From assembly GCF_007748175.1 (NCBI RefSeq), contig NZ_CP037422.1, forward strand, positions 6,779,952 to 6,843,951: a stretch of 64,000 bases of DNA. The letters run 5' to 3'. Numbering within the stretch: the stretch's first letter is position 1; each line of letters opens with the position of its first letter. Source of the DNA: Gimesia aquarii (lineage in GTDB: Bacteria > Planctomycetota > Planctomycetia > Planctomycetales > Planctomycetaceae). Shown here in pieces: positions 21,101 to 29,100 of the stretch. The position numbers were made by a program, and so were the translations under genes. The notes beneath the pieces were generated by a model that was given only the letters and a program-made list of their open reading frames with translations, did not search any database and was not told the DNA's origin.

Positions 21101-22691
21101 GGCCACTGTGGCGGTTTCACTCGACCAACCCGTTGATTCCGCAGTCAGTGTTGATTTTACAACCGCTGATCAAAGTGCGAATCAGACCAATGACTATCTC
21201 ACCTCAGCCGGTACTCTGACCTTCAACTCGGGTGAGCAATCAAAAACCATTACCATTTCCATCGTGGATTCGGATCTGCTGGAACGCGATGAAACTTTCC
21301 TGGTGAATCTGTCTAATATTCAAGCAGGTGGTCGTGATGTCATCTTCGCCGATGATCAGGCCGAAGTCACTATCATTGATGACGAAACTGCCACAGCCAG
21401 GGTTGACCTACGTGTAGTTCATGATCCTACAAATACACGCCCCAACGGCGAAGCAGGTTCACTTCCTGATAATGTAGAGTGGGTGAAAGAATGGTCTTCC
21501 TATTGGGTTGAAGTCTGGGTTGATGCCAGTAGCTCAACTCATCAAGGGATCTTTTCCGTACAATTCAATCTCGATTATAACACAGAATATACATCGGCCA
21601 CAGAAATTCAATTTGGTGCCAGCTTTACTCAAAATCAAGCCGGATCGATTAACGATACAACAGGAGCCATCGAAGGTCTGTTTGCGGAAACGAATACATC
21701 GGATCTGGGATCCAACGACCATCTTCTGTTTGCCCGCATCAAATTTGAACCGCTGGCGGAGGATCAAGTGGAACTGGATTATTCAGGGAAAAACATCGGC
21801 CCTTATGACTTAGGCTTTAATATTAACTCTGCGCAAGTCCATTTAGTTGGTGAGATTCCTGCCACAACCATTTCAGGACAATTCGATGGAGTCAGTATCT
21901 GGGCAAACCCTTATGATTTGAATGATGACGATGCAATTAATTTCCGAGATCTGATGTTATTCGCCAGTGTCTACAATACGATTCCCAGTGAATCGAGTTC
22001 AGATTATTCCTGGTTTGCTGATCTGAATCAAAGTGATCGAGTTAACTTTAAAGATTTGGTCTTATTTGCCAGTAACTACGGTAAAAGAAAACTTGATCAT
22101 CCAACGATCGTCTATCCTCAGAATTTTCCTCATGCCTGGAACAATCAACTGCTGGTCGATACCACTCAGGGTGAGCCACAGTTGGCACTAGAGACTCTCT
22201 CACAATCAACGGCAGACAGCGCACTGAATAATGTGGTTGAACATGTCAGTCCTCAGCTTAACCCCAGCCAGAATGAAACGCTGGAGCAAATTGACATTCA
22301 GGTCGTTGACCTCGAAGGCAATACTCTGGGCCGCGCTGTTTCCGGTACGATTTATATCGACGCCAACGCCGCGGGATACGGCTGGTTTGTGGACGCGACG
22401 CCTGGTGACAATAGCGAGTTCCAAGTAGAAAGTCAGTTATCACTCATCGCCCTGCCCGACACTGATGCCGCGGGACGCGTTGATCTCTGGTCGGTCATCA
22501 TGCACGAACTCGGACATCTGTTGGGTTTCGAACATGAAAACGAAGGCCTCATGCAAGACACCCTGCCTCCCGGAGTGCGCAGGCTTCCTGATTGGGAATT
22601 GAACATCGATCTGGGAAACAACTCCCTGCCCGAAGAAGCAGACTCCTTCTTTTTGACTATCCAGGATGAAACTGAGTTAGTCCCCTTTTAA
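12111..22691 (+). CDS. Giant surface protein 1: LEDRT motif, Calx-beta repeats, FG-GAP propellers, cohesin-like, dockerin-like, metzincin cassette
   Basis: 3526 residues. The N-terminus is long and basic and ends in LEDRTMLT (47-54), the planctomycete motif that marks exported giant proteins. Three divergent Calx-beta domains follow (about 55-420), then about 21 FG-GAP-type units (about 424-1625; for example FGSSISIDGDTLVIGA), then one divergent and 12 regular Calx-beta repeats of about 112 residues (to about 3093). A cohesin-like beta domain (about 3097-3245), a dockerin-like pair with DLNDDDAINFRDL and DLNQSDRVNFKDL (about 3268-3328) and a metzincin-type HELGHLLGFEH (H3465, E3466, H3469, H3475) close the protein. 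Acidic DDD turns suggest calcium binding. The likely role is adhesion or a surface layer; this is inference. Two of the Calx-beta repeats are near-exact duplicates. Confidence 0.93.
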   Translation: MLLTNWLKSIASHCRPFRPRHHRHQRSRVLNRYQPALSRQMIGCEHLEDRTMLTSVISIDDVTIEEDAGLPLVYFTLTRTGINPGDLNSRVEIDFTTQDETANGYDVDYNSVTGSLSFSASTTATTQTTTMSVLIHDDLEVEGNETFQLLISTTSPNTIIEKNIGIATIIDNEAVSLSVSDATAYENDTLSFEITLNQVASSDITFLATTVAGSAEEGGFFGDYTYFENKLVTIKAGEISTTVTVHPLDDDDKEPDETFSLVISDPKINGDSLPSTLIISDDTGMGTILNDDYLPGSTFNIEGTKIIEGHDGTDYLEFTITRTGESAGDLNFFTQVLFNTIDGTATAGEDYASTVRVLDFNASPSATRQSQTVEVPIFGDTHFEATETFLGRLSNATGGSVLKGNGTTLDATGVITNDESDFSFQQELKADIGFANHSYDHAGRYFAIDGNVLVIGVPNNIGTTDNGPGLAYVYTRNQHETPEDSADDTWDFQTILRHDNRSDLEYFGASVAIHDDTILIGAFLGPYGDSSRIVYIFSRDGDDWVSSPPRRESILIPRLHYHSRQATSLIAVYEETIVVGNYVFEKTGVDWSAPAMRKLTEASVTSVTIQENTIVIGTAFDSEEGSRAGAVLIYTKTGNNWTSIAPHEVKLTASDAKPNLHFGQSVALNGNQLAVGATNTNTGSYSGQAYIFTQSGSDWSTLPTTEVIFPREPLTQHFGASIALTDTHLVVGTFRDVFLSSSSEVYVYTKNGANWDPSTASRTVLNAPVSGNVLFGESVAVSGTTILAGASRVDTESIESGMIYGFELDQNDSYQLIHEISHAVSQTAHNGGDRYGRRIVIGEKYMLIAAPGTETGSANGVVYLYAKDDGNTLFDSTDDNWIYETTFTAPDPELTTGFGHSIDIDGNTLLIAAQMKSGFSEVYSYEMTGDDWSTFSPQITPLLSRTGTFISWYPDGALNAEDFVAIENDTILVSDPFSTTDPSEAGQVYVFTRNGNDWSTSSPTRSVLKASDTTMKNNFGYAIDIDGDKIIVGAYRDESYRGAAYLYLKGEDGWENAVEIKLTGYDSRDDDLFGTSVAIDGNTIVISAIRDSDSGFFSGSIYIFDGSKGWDNPKEYKVIPAKIYNHDKYIRVASNTQDFGGSVDIDGTTIVVGASSTSPESNSVYIYDGSDGWDQIQESRINLPEVSELYDRGLGSTVAFQNNNLLVALLDKHFNSDISRVYSYTRPPDYNNLVQSETIIPPAPTADSDHFGNEIEVDGDYMIVAAIDSDLRAPSAGAVYIYHRNDQNTPYNDTDDTWDYHSTLTLLEAGAGDQFGSSISIDGDTLVIGAYLEDALGKDSGAAYVYRLNGSIWEFEEKLTASDGEPNDHFGSSVSIENDTIIVGASFRNSDSPFDRDDGAVYVFNRSGSNWSESQILTASNHDILDRFGSSAVIHNGTIFISAVGAKAAESPEDAGAIYIFHQAAGIWHEAQILGPPDGEHNDLFGSDLHVDGDHLGVVAFGDDDNKGSAYLFVNNAGIWEFQQKLTPPESDDADRSVFSIRISGSTLVIGSQFSDGKETDSGAAFLYRLINDEWVQSQTLFAEDGVFQDFFGYAVAFSDSEVIVGAPLNDEAGDDIGKFYVFRPFTPEIVISDVIQAEGDEPHQTVFTFNIERRGQVVGDLNFDSMVDFTTLDLSAKLADHDYAFKSGTVTFLADPDAIVQTQTITVLVNGDYDYEGSETFLVHLTNPSSGTVLKKSVGLGIIEDDDLTVLNIEDITIEENAETAILTVSLDQPLSNQIQVDYSTANQSAMSPSHYLATSGTLTFEPGETSKTISVSIVDNSIVGAEKSFLVNLTNLQSNGLEVIFENSQAVVTIHDDDQSSVSINDVTVDETAGTATLTVSLSQPVETTVNIDFSTIDQSASNPDDYLSQSGTLSFTPGEQSKTITISIVDTNLVEIDETFLVKLSNIQASGANIIFTDDQGEVTIQDDDRANLSISDLTINESAGTASITVTLDEQVDTSVSVEFVTSDQSAIAPGDYLHQSDTLIFNPGESSKTIEVPIVNSDLIESDESFFVNLSNLQANGRSVNITDHQAEITILDDDHAKVSVNDVSINENEGTATLTVSLDQPLFDQVQVDFATIDQSALNPDHYLATSGTLIFNAGEQSKTITVSIIDNDIVEAEKSFLLKLSNLQSASQDVLLEDSEAIVKIHDDDQSSVSINDVTVDETAGTATLTVSLSQPVETTVNIDFSTIDQSASNPDDYLSQSGTLSFTPGEQSKTITISIVDTNLVEIDETFLVKLSNIQASGANIIFTDDQGEVTIQDDDRANLSISDLTINESAGTASITVTLDEQVDTSVSVEFVTSDQSAIAPGDYLHQSDTLIFNPGESSKTIEVPIVNSDLIESDESFFVNLSNLQANGRSVNITDHQAEITILDDDHAKVSVNDVSVDEAIGTATVIVTLDKPVDTSISIDFATADQTAINSEDYLSQSGTLIFNPGEQSKTITVSIVDTDLIEADEMFLISLSNLQANDVDVIVEDDQSEVTITDNDQAGITINNLSINESVGTATLTVSLDKPVATSVSVDFATANQTANNPDDYLTQTGTLTFNPGEQTKTIAISLVDNDLLETDEAFLVNLTNIQANGADVIFTDNQAEVTIVDDDDPFLSISDLTVNETEGTAFVIVSLEKPVDTSVSVDFITADQSALNSIDYLFQSGTLIFDPGEQSKTIEISILDNSIVEGLETFLVNLRNMQTSSPDVILVDDQAEITIVDDDQAMFSIDDLSVDETAGTAKLKVSLNRPVHTTVSVDFSTADNSASNFTDYLSQAGTLTFFPGQQSKYITIPILDSSLVEGTEQFFVNLTNIQANGAQVTFADDQSEVTIMDDDQANLSINDLTVNEDVGTITLTVSLDQPVQTAINFDFSTADQSAFAPSDYLSHSGTLTFNAGEQTKTITISIIDSDLVELDETFLVKLSNLQTNGADILLIDDQAEVTVIDDDQARITINDISVDEHAGTATVAVSLDQPVDSAVSVDFTTADQSANQTNDYLTSAGTLTFNSGEQSKTITISIVDSDLLERDETFLVNLSNIQAGGRDVIFADDQAEVTIIDDETATARVDLRVVHDPTNTRPNGEAGSLPDNVEWVKEWSSYWVEVWVDASSSTHQGIFSVQFNLDYNTEYTSATEIQFGASFTQNQAGSINDTTGAIEGLFAETNTSDLGSNDHLLFARIKFEPLAEDQVELDYSGKNIGPYDLGFNINSAQVHLVGEIPATTISGQFDGVSIWANPYDLNDDDAINFRDLMLFASVYNTIPSESSSDYSWFADLNQSDRVNFKDLVLFASNYGKRKLDHPTIVYPQNFPHAWNNQLLVDTTQGEPQLALETLSQSTADSALNNVVEHVSPQLNPSQNETLEQIDIQVVDLEGNTLGRAVSGTIYIDANAAGYGWFVDATPGDNSEFQVESQLSLIALPDTDAAGRVDLWSVIMHELGHLLGFEHENEGLMQDTLPPGVRRLPDWELNIDLGNNSLPEEADSFFLTIQDETELVPF
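17683..18391 (+). repeat. Intragenic 709-base repeat, copy 1
   Basis: Encodes two Calx-beta repeats. It is identical to 18691-19399 except for three synonymous changes that I can see. The offset of 1008 bases equals 336 codons, or three Calx-beta units, so a third unit (18392-18690) lies between the copies and is much more diverged from its counterpart at about 17350-17682. Confidence 0.95.
18691..19399 (+). repeat. Intragenic 709-base repeat, copy 2
   Basis: Second copy of 17683-18391. The differences seen are GTC to GTT (Val), GAA to GAG (Glu) and ACA to ACG (Thr), all silent. The boundaries are abrupt: after base 19399 the sequence diverges at the next codon. Confidence 0.95.
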
Positions 22692-22810
22692 AGTGGCCAA
22701 AACGCCATAAGTAAAGACCGTTACTTCATAAAAACACTCTATTTACAGCTGCGATCTTAATAAAACGATCATTGTATCTGCCCTAAATCGTGTTAATATA
22801 GGTAGCCTTA
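21909..22810 (+). repeat. C-terminal cassette plus downstream spacer, copy 1
   Basis: Starts at the dockerin-like module of giant gene 1, runs through the stop at 22691 and into the spacer to about 22810. It matches 25161-26062 with no gaps (constant offset of 3252 bases) and scattered substitutions, and 30224-31006 within the coding part (offset 8315). Confidence 0.92.
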
Positions 22811-22839
22811 GACCAGCTTTACTTACCATAAACCTACCT

Positions 22840-22854
22840 TATCCCCGCTGGATA
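22840..22854 (+). promoter_or_regulatory. Start-proximal hairpin before giant gene 2
   Basis: TATCC (22840-22844) can pair with GGATA (22850-22854) around a 5-base loop. The GGA is the only ribosome-site-like sequence, about 10 bases before the ATG at 22863. Equivalent hairpins precede giant genes 3 and 4, with the outer pair changed from T-A to A-T in gene 3. Confidence 0.4.
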
Positions 22855-22862
22855 TTAATAAT

Positions 22863-25800
22863 ATGTTTCGATTTCACTGGCTTACCTCTTTACGGAACAA
22901 GCTACGCGCGGACTCTACGAGACACATTCAATCTGAGCGAAAATATGCGCGGCAAAGAAGTTTACGAGTAGCAACTGCTTTCGTTTCCCGAACTGCTGCA
23001 GAAAGGTTAGAAGACCGTACCCTACTGACGGTATTCACGGTTGTGAATACCAACGACTCCGATACCGGTAGTCTCAGAGAAGCAATCGAACAAGCCAATG
23101 CTAGCGCGGGTGCAGACACCATTTCTTTCGATGCCAGTCTCGCCGGTCAGACAATTGTTCTCACGGATGAACTTTTGATTTCCGATGACGTGACCATCAT
23201 AGGACTCGGTGCAAACCAACTCACAATTAGTGGGAACAACAATAATCGCATATTTAATATCGATGACTCAAGCACTGAAACAGAAGTTATCGTCGAATTG
23301 AGTGGACTCTCACTCATAAATGGCCATTCAGATAATGGTGGAGCCATACTCAATTATGAAAACCTCACTATTACAGATAGTATTCTGTCTGGGAACAATG
23401 TAGCAGAACTACAATATGATGACAGCACTGTAAATAATGGAGGTGGCGTTCATAATATTCGAGGTGCTTTGACAATCAACAACTCCACATTTACTAATAA
23501 CTCAGCAAATGATGGTGGTGGAGTTTATAATCGTAACGGCACCGTAACCGTGACGAACAGCACGTTCTCAGAAAATTCAGCGACAACGTCTAGAGGTGAT
23601 GGAGGCGGAATCTATAATTATGATGGCAATTTAATTGTGAATCATTCTACGTTTTCAGAAAACTCAGCGACGAATGGTGCTGGAATTCACTTCAATAGCA
23701 GCTATGTCAACAGTGGCCCTGTTCCTAATTTAGTAATGGATATCACAAACAGCACTTTTTTGAAAAACTCAGCGACAAGCGGTGGCGGAATCTATTTTGA
23801 GTCACCTTATAAAAACGATAGTCATATGGCATCTGTGATGAACAGTACGTTTTCAGAAAATATTGTAAGTGGCAACGGTGCAGGAATACACTTTGATAGC
23901 GGAAAGGCATTTGTGTTTAACAGCACATTTGCAGGAAATATCTCTGATCGAATAGGGGGAGGAATTTCAAACCGTTGGACAACGCTGACGATTAAGAATA
24001 GTTCGTTTAATCAAAACTCCGCGAGACTGTATGGTGGTGGAATCAGTAACGGTGGCTTTTTCTATTATGAAAGTGGGGGAAACCTTTCCCTTATTAACAG
24101 TACGCTTTCAGAAAATAGTTCCAGCAACAATGGCGGTGCTCTCTATAGCAGTCTTGGAATTGTCGAAATTGTAAACAGTACACTTTCAGGTAACAGTGCT
24201 ATTTTTACCGGTGGTGCCATCTACACACGCCGATTTGAAGGGCCAACAGCAGTCAATATCATAAGTAGTACAATCACTGGAAATACTGCGAACTATGTAG
24301 GAGGATTCTATACTAGCTCTACACCATTTAGCATCATTAATAGCATCATCGCTGGTAATCCTACAAATGACTCCAATCCTCAAAACTCTATAAGTATAAC
24401 TCATTCTAATAGCACTACTAGTAGCATCATCCAAGATAGTATCGTAGGATTGCTTGATCCTGTTCTGAGAGACAACGGAGGACCTACCAAAACCCATGCG
24501 TTACTGCCTGGCAGTAACGCCATTAATTCCGGTGATAATTCAGCAATCGTCGACGCTGAAATCGATACCGATCAACGAGGCTCTACTTTTAATCGTATTT
24601 TTGGAGGAGTCGTTGATTTAGGAGCATACGAAGTACAGGTTTTTCATAGCCAGATCGATTTGAAAGTCGTCAATTCCAAGACATCCACATTGAGTAATGG
24701 AGAATCGAACTCGCTCCCGGATAATCTTGGTTGGATTGATGAATGGAGTAGCTACTGGTTAGAAATCTGGATTAGCACACCGTCTACGACAGATTTAGAA
24801 ATTCTGTCAGCTGCATTCAACATGAGTTACAACACCTCGATTACTACAGCCACCAGTATCGAATATGGCGCTGCCTTCACATTAAACCAATCGGGAACAA
24901 TCAATGATGTGACGGGAACTATTCAAAACTTATCAGCGGAGACAGGCCTGTCTGATGTAGGGGATGATCAACATGTACTCTTTGCCCGTATCCGCTTTGA
25001 GTCAACCTCTGACGATGCGGTCAACCTAGATCTGCAAGGGCGAAACCTGAATCCTCAAAGCCCTGAATTTTTGATCGGACAATCAGAGATCGTTTTTACC
25101 GGAAGCTCTCCCATAGAAGAGGCTTATGGCCCTTCACCAGAAACATTAATCTACGCAAACCCTTATGATTTGAACGATGACGATGCAATTAATTTCCGAG
25201 ATCTGATGTTATTCGCCAGTGTCTACAATACGATTCCCAGTGAATCGAGTTCAGATTATTCCTGGTTTGCTGATCTGAATCAAAGTGATCGAGTTAACTT
25301 TAAAGATTTGGTCTTATTTGCCAGTAACTACGGTAAAAGAAAACTTGATCATCCAACGATCGTCTATCCTCAGAATTTTCCTCATGCCTGGAACAATCAA
25401 CTGCTGGTCGATACCACTCAGGGTGAGCCACAGTTGGCACCCGAGACTCTCTCACAATCAACGGCAGACACCGCACTGAATAATGTGGTCGAACATGTCA
25501 GTCCTCAGCTTAACCCCAGCCAGAATGAAACGCTGGAGCAAATTGACATTCAGGTCGTTGACCTCGAAGGCAATACTCTGGGCCGCGCTGTTTCCGGTAC
25601 GATTTATATCGACGCCAACGCCGCGGGATACGGCTGGTTTGTGGACGCGACGCCTGGTGACAATAGCGAGTTCCAAGTAGAAAGTCAGTTATCACTCATC
25701 GCCCTGCCCGAAACTGATGCCGCGGGACACGTTGATCTCTGGTCGGTCATCATGCACGAACTCGGCCATCTGTTGGGATACGAACATGAAGACACAGGGC

Positions 25801-25943
25801 TGATGCAAGACACCCTGCCTCCCGGAGTGCGCAGGCTTCCTGATTGGGAATTGAACATCGATCTGGGAAACAACTCCCTGCCCGAAGAGGCAGACTCCTT
25901 CTTTCTGACTATCCAGGATCAAACAAATTTAGTCCCCTTTTAA
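22863..25943 (+). CDS. Giant surface protein 2: LEDRT motif, CSLREA beta-solenoid, cohesin-like, dockerin-like, metzincin cassette
   Basis: 1026 residues. The basic N-terminus MFRFHWLTSLRNKLR leads to LEDRTLLT (49-56). VNTNDSDTGSLREAIEQANA follows, the CSLREA-type entry motif, then a right-handed beta-solenoid (about 57-595) with many repeats of the form NSTFSENSAT-GGGIYN, as in polymorphic outer-membrane-like proteins. A cohesin-like domain (about 598-745), a dockerin-like pair (about 768-828) and a metzincin motif HELGHLLGYEH (first His 965) follow. The C-terminal cassette is nearly identical in DNA to those of genes 1 and 3, but its last 25 codons resemble gene 4 (DQTNLVPF). Likely secreted and surface-attached; the repeats suggest adhesion. 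Confidence 0.93.
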   Translation: MFRFHWLTSLRNKLRADSTRHIQSERKYARQRSLRVATAFVSRTAAERLEDRTLLTVFTVVNTNDSDTGSLREAIEQANASAGADTISFDASLAGQTIVLTDELLISDDVTIIGLGANQLTISGNNNNRIFNIDDSSTETEVIVELSGLSLINGHSDNGGAILNYENLTITDSILSGNNVAELQYDDSTVNNGGGVHNIRGALTINNSTFTNNSANDGGGVYNRNGTVTVTNSTFSENSATTSRGDGGGIYNYDGNLIVNHSTFSENSATNGAGIHFNSSYVNSGPVPNLVMDITNSTFLKNSATSGGGIYFESPYKNDSHMASVMNSTFSENIVSGNGAGIHFDSGKAFVFNSTFAGNISDRIGGGISNRWTTLTIKNSSFNQNSARLYGGGISNGGFFYYESGGNLSLINSTLSENSSSNNGGALYSSLGIVEIVNSTLSGNSAIFTGGAIYTRRFEGPTAVNIISSTITGNTANYVGGFYTSSTPFSIINSIIAGNPTNDSNPQNSISITHSNSTTSSIIQDSIVGLLDPVLRDNGGPTKTHALLPGSNAINSGDNSAIVDAEIDTDQRGSTFNRIFGGVVDLGAYEVQVFHSQIDLKVVNSKTSTLSNGESNSLPDNLGWIDEWSSYWLEIWISTPSTTDLEILSAAFNMSYNTSITTATSIEYGAAFTLNQSGTINDVTGTIQNLSAETGLSDVGDDQHVLFARIRFESTSDDAVNLDLQGRNLNPQSPEFLIGQSEIVFTGSSPIEEAYGPSPETLIYANPYDLNDDDAINFRDLMLFASVYNTIPSESSSDYSWFADLNQSDRVNFKDLVLFASNYGKRKLDHPTIVYPQNFPHAWNNQLLVDTTQGEPQLAPETLSQSTADTALNNVVEHVSPQLNPSQNETLEQIDIQVVDLEGNTLGRAVSGTIYIDANAAGYGWFVDATPGDNSEFQVESQLSLIALPETDAAGHVDLWSVIMHELGHLLGYEHEDTGLMQDTLPPGVRRLPDWELNIDLGNNSLPEEADSFFLTIQDQTNLVPF

Positions 25944-26062
25944 AGTGGCCAAAACGCCATAAGTAAAGACCATTACTTCATAAAAACACTCTATTTACAG
26001 CTGCGATCGTAATAAAACGATCATTGTATCTGCCCTAAATCGTGTTAGTATAGGTGACCTTA
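25161..26062 (+). repeat. C-terminal cassette plus downstream spacer, copy 2
   Basis: Copy of 21909-22810, including about 119 bases after the stop codon. Non-coding sequence is as well conserved as coding sequence, which indicates recent duplication or conversion rather than selection on the protein alone. Confidence 0.92.
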
Positions 26063-26092
26063 AACCAACCTTATTTACAATATACCTAATCT

Positions 26093-26108
26093 AATCCCCA
26101 ACCGGATT
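26093..26108 (+). promoter_or_regulatory. Start-proximal hairpin before giant gene 3
   Basis: AATCC (26093-26097) can pair with GGATT (26104-26108) around a 6-base loop, 8 bases before the ATG at 26117. Compared with gene 2, the first pair is A-T instead of T-A, a compensatory change. Confidence 0.4.
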
Positions 26109-26116
26109 TTTTTCAT

Positions 26117-29100
26117 ATGTTTCGATTCCGTTGGCTTTCCTCATTGAAGGATAAGCTCCGCATCCCTCACTCCAGAAACCGCAGAAACTGTCGAAAGCAA
26201 AATCGCCGTGTTCAAGCACCTTTCGCACAGGCTTCTGTTTCCAAGTTCGTTACTGAATCATTGGAAGACCGTACGCTATTAACAGCATTCACTGTTGTGA
26301 ATACGAACGACTCTGGAACAGGCAGTCTCAGAGAAGCAATCGAGTTGGCAAATGCCAACGCAGGCGCAGACACCATTACCTTCGATGCCAGCCTCTCTGG
26401 TCAGTCCATTGTTCTTACGAATGAACTTATAATTACTGACGACTTGACCATCACAGGTCTTGGAGCAGATCAACTCACACTTGATGGAAATAAAAACAGC
26501 CGCATTTTTGATATTGATGATGGAAATACCAATACATCGATTTTAGTTGAATTCAGTAGTCTTAATTTAACCAATGGATTTTCAGACTACGGTGGTGCGG
26601 TTCGGAATTCAGAAACTCTTTCAATTGTCGACTCCACTATCACCAAAAATGAAGGACAATTTTTTGGTGGAGGGATTTACACAAAAGAGGGAGACTTATC
26701 TGTTTTCAACTCTACTATAACCGAAAATCAATCATCTCATGGGGGTGGAATCTATAGTAACAATGGCACCTTAATCGTCAAAAACAGCAATGTTTCTAAT
26801 AACGATGTTACAACCTACGGTGGCGGAATTTATTACCAGAATGAATTCGAAATCGCCAATAGTTCTTCGAGCATTTCAGATAGCATATTCTCTGAAAATA
26901 AAGCTGTCAGTGGTGGGGGGATCTATATTTCACCAGGTTCATTAACTGTCTCACAAAGCAATTTTTCTCTCAATGAAGCATCAGACGGTGCTGGGATTTT
27001 TAGTCGTGGCGGCATACTAACAGTTGATGGTTCTACTTTTTCAGAGAATACAGCATCAGACCCTCGCTATTTTGGATCAGGGGGAGGGATTTATAGCACC
27101 TTTTATGGATCCTTGCGAGTTAGTGACAGTCTGTTTTCGGGTAACACGGCAACGAGATTTGGTGGAGGAATCTTTAATACAATAAGCGATGTACATCTCG
27201 TATCCAACTCCACTTTCATCCAAAATTCAGCTAGAAATGGTGGCGGAATCTATAATACCATCGCCACTATGACTGTGATAGATGGAACTTTTATTGAAAA
27301 TGAAGCGACGGCTGATGGAGGAGGGATTCATCATGCCACAAATTCTCACCATCCAGAAATTTATGAAGTTGTCATTTCCCAGAGTCATTTCTCGAAGAAC
27401 CATGCAAAATCGCATGGTGGGGGAATCAATATTGTAAGCGGTATCATGTCGATCTCTGAGAGCACCTTCATCGAAAACTCTGCTATGAATAGCGGTGGAG
27501 GAGTTTACAATAATTTAGCTGCTCTGACTGTTGAAGATAGTACGTTTAACAAAAACACAGCAACAAGGACCGCTGGCGGCATTGGCAATCGGGGAACACT
27601 CTCAATTCTCAGAAGTACGCTCACAGAAAATACAACTGGTATATCAGGAGGCGCTGTTTTTAATAACTCAACCGGTAGGGTAACTATCACCAACACTACG
27701 CTTTCTGGAAACAACTCATCTAATGTGGGTGGTGGCCTATATTCCTACTCTTCCGGCAATTTATCGCTGACGGTCATCAATAGTACCATCGTTCTAAACT
27801 CAGCGACGAACCAGGGTGGCGGGATTTATAGCCATTTTGTGACACCTGCGATTACAAACAGTCTGATCGCTGGAAATATTGCAGACTCTACCCCGGAGGT
27901 TTATGGAAGTCATATCGGCAATTCCAATATCATCCAGGATAGCATTGATGGACTGATTGACCCCATCCTCAGAGACAATGGAGGCCCCACGAAAACCCAT
28001 GCGTTACTGGCTGGTAGTGATGCCATTAATGCAGGTGATAATAATGCTGGCATCAATGCAGGATTGATCACAGACCAACGCAGTTCCTTATTTGAGCGTT
28101 TTAGTGAGAATGCGATTGACATAGGGGCATTTGAATTTCAGGCATTATCACTTGTGGTTGATACAACATCAGACCTTGAGAACAATGACTTCTCACCCGG
28201 TCAACTTTCATTACGAGAAGCACTTAGACTGGCAAACCTGAATCCTAATTTGGACACAATTACCTTTGATGCCACGCTTACCGGTCAGACAATCACCCTT
28301 ACGGAGGAACTATTGATTTCCGATGACCTGACTATAATCGGACTCGGAGCAGATCAACTCACCATTGACGGTAATCAAAATAGCCGCATCTTTTATGTGG
28401 ATGATAATAACTGGAATGCAACGATAAATGTAGAAATCAATGGTCTCACTCTGACAAATGGATACGCTGCTAATGGTGGTGCCATTCACAACAAAGAAAT
28501 TCTTACCATTTCAAACAGCATGATCTCCGAAAATGAAGCCATCAATAACGGCGGCGGGATTCATCATATTAAAGGAACACTGACTGTCACAAACACAACG
28601 TTTACAAAAAATTTATCGATTGATGGTGGTGGGATCTACAATAACTTAGGCACTGTAACTGTTACCAATAGCACATTTTTAGAAAATACAGCCACAACCA
28701 CTCAGGGGCAAGGAGGGGGAATTTTTAGTTCAAATGGTTCATTAGACGTTATTGATAGCACTTTTCTTAGAAATTCAGCTCCAGTTTGGGGAGGAGGAAT
28801 TTTTACTCGTCTGTCTCCACTTATGGTCATGAGGAGCACATTCTCTGAAAACTCTGGGAGCAATGGTGGAGGAGCGATTTACCATAGCCAAAAATCGATG
28901 ATTGTAAAACAGAGTTCTTTTTCTAATAACTTGGCAACTAAGCCTGCAACTAATAGTGACGGAGGCGCAATTGCGAATTATTTTTCGCAGGAAGAGACTG
29001 TCGAAATCACCAATTGCAGTTTTTTAGGGAATTCAGCTGGTTATCGAGGAGGGGCCGTCGCAAATCTTGGTGGAAACATGTTGATTTCGGATTGTTCCTT

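Noticed and set aside
12111-22691. A secretion-system or toxin (RTX-like) reading of giant protein 1
   Set aside because: There are no glycine-rich GGxGxDxxx nonapeptides and no RTX C-terminal signal; the acidic motifs are Calx-beta turns.
22692-22810. Spacers after giant genes 1 and 2 as terminators
   Set aside because: Their stems are short (TGGC/GCCA; GATCG/CGATC in one copy only) and lack a T run. Read-through or an operon is as likely.
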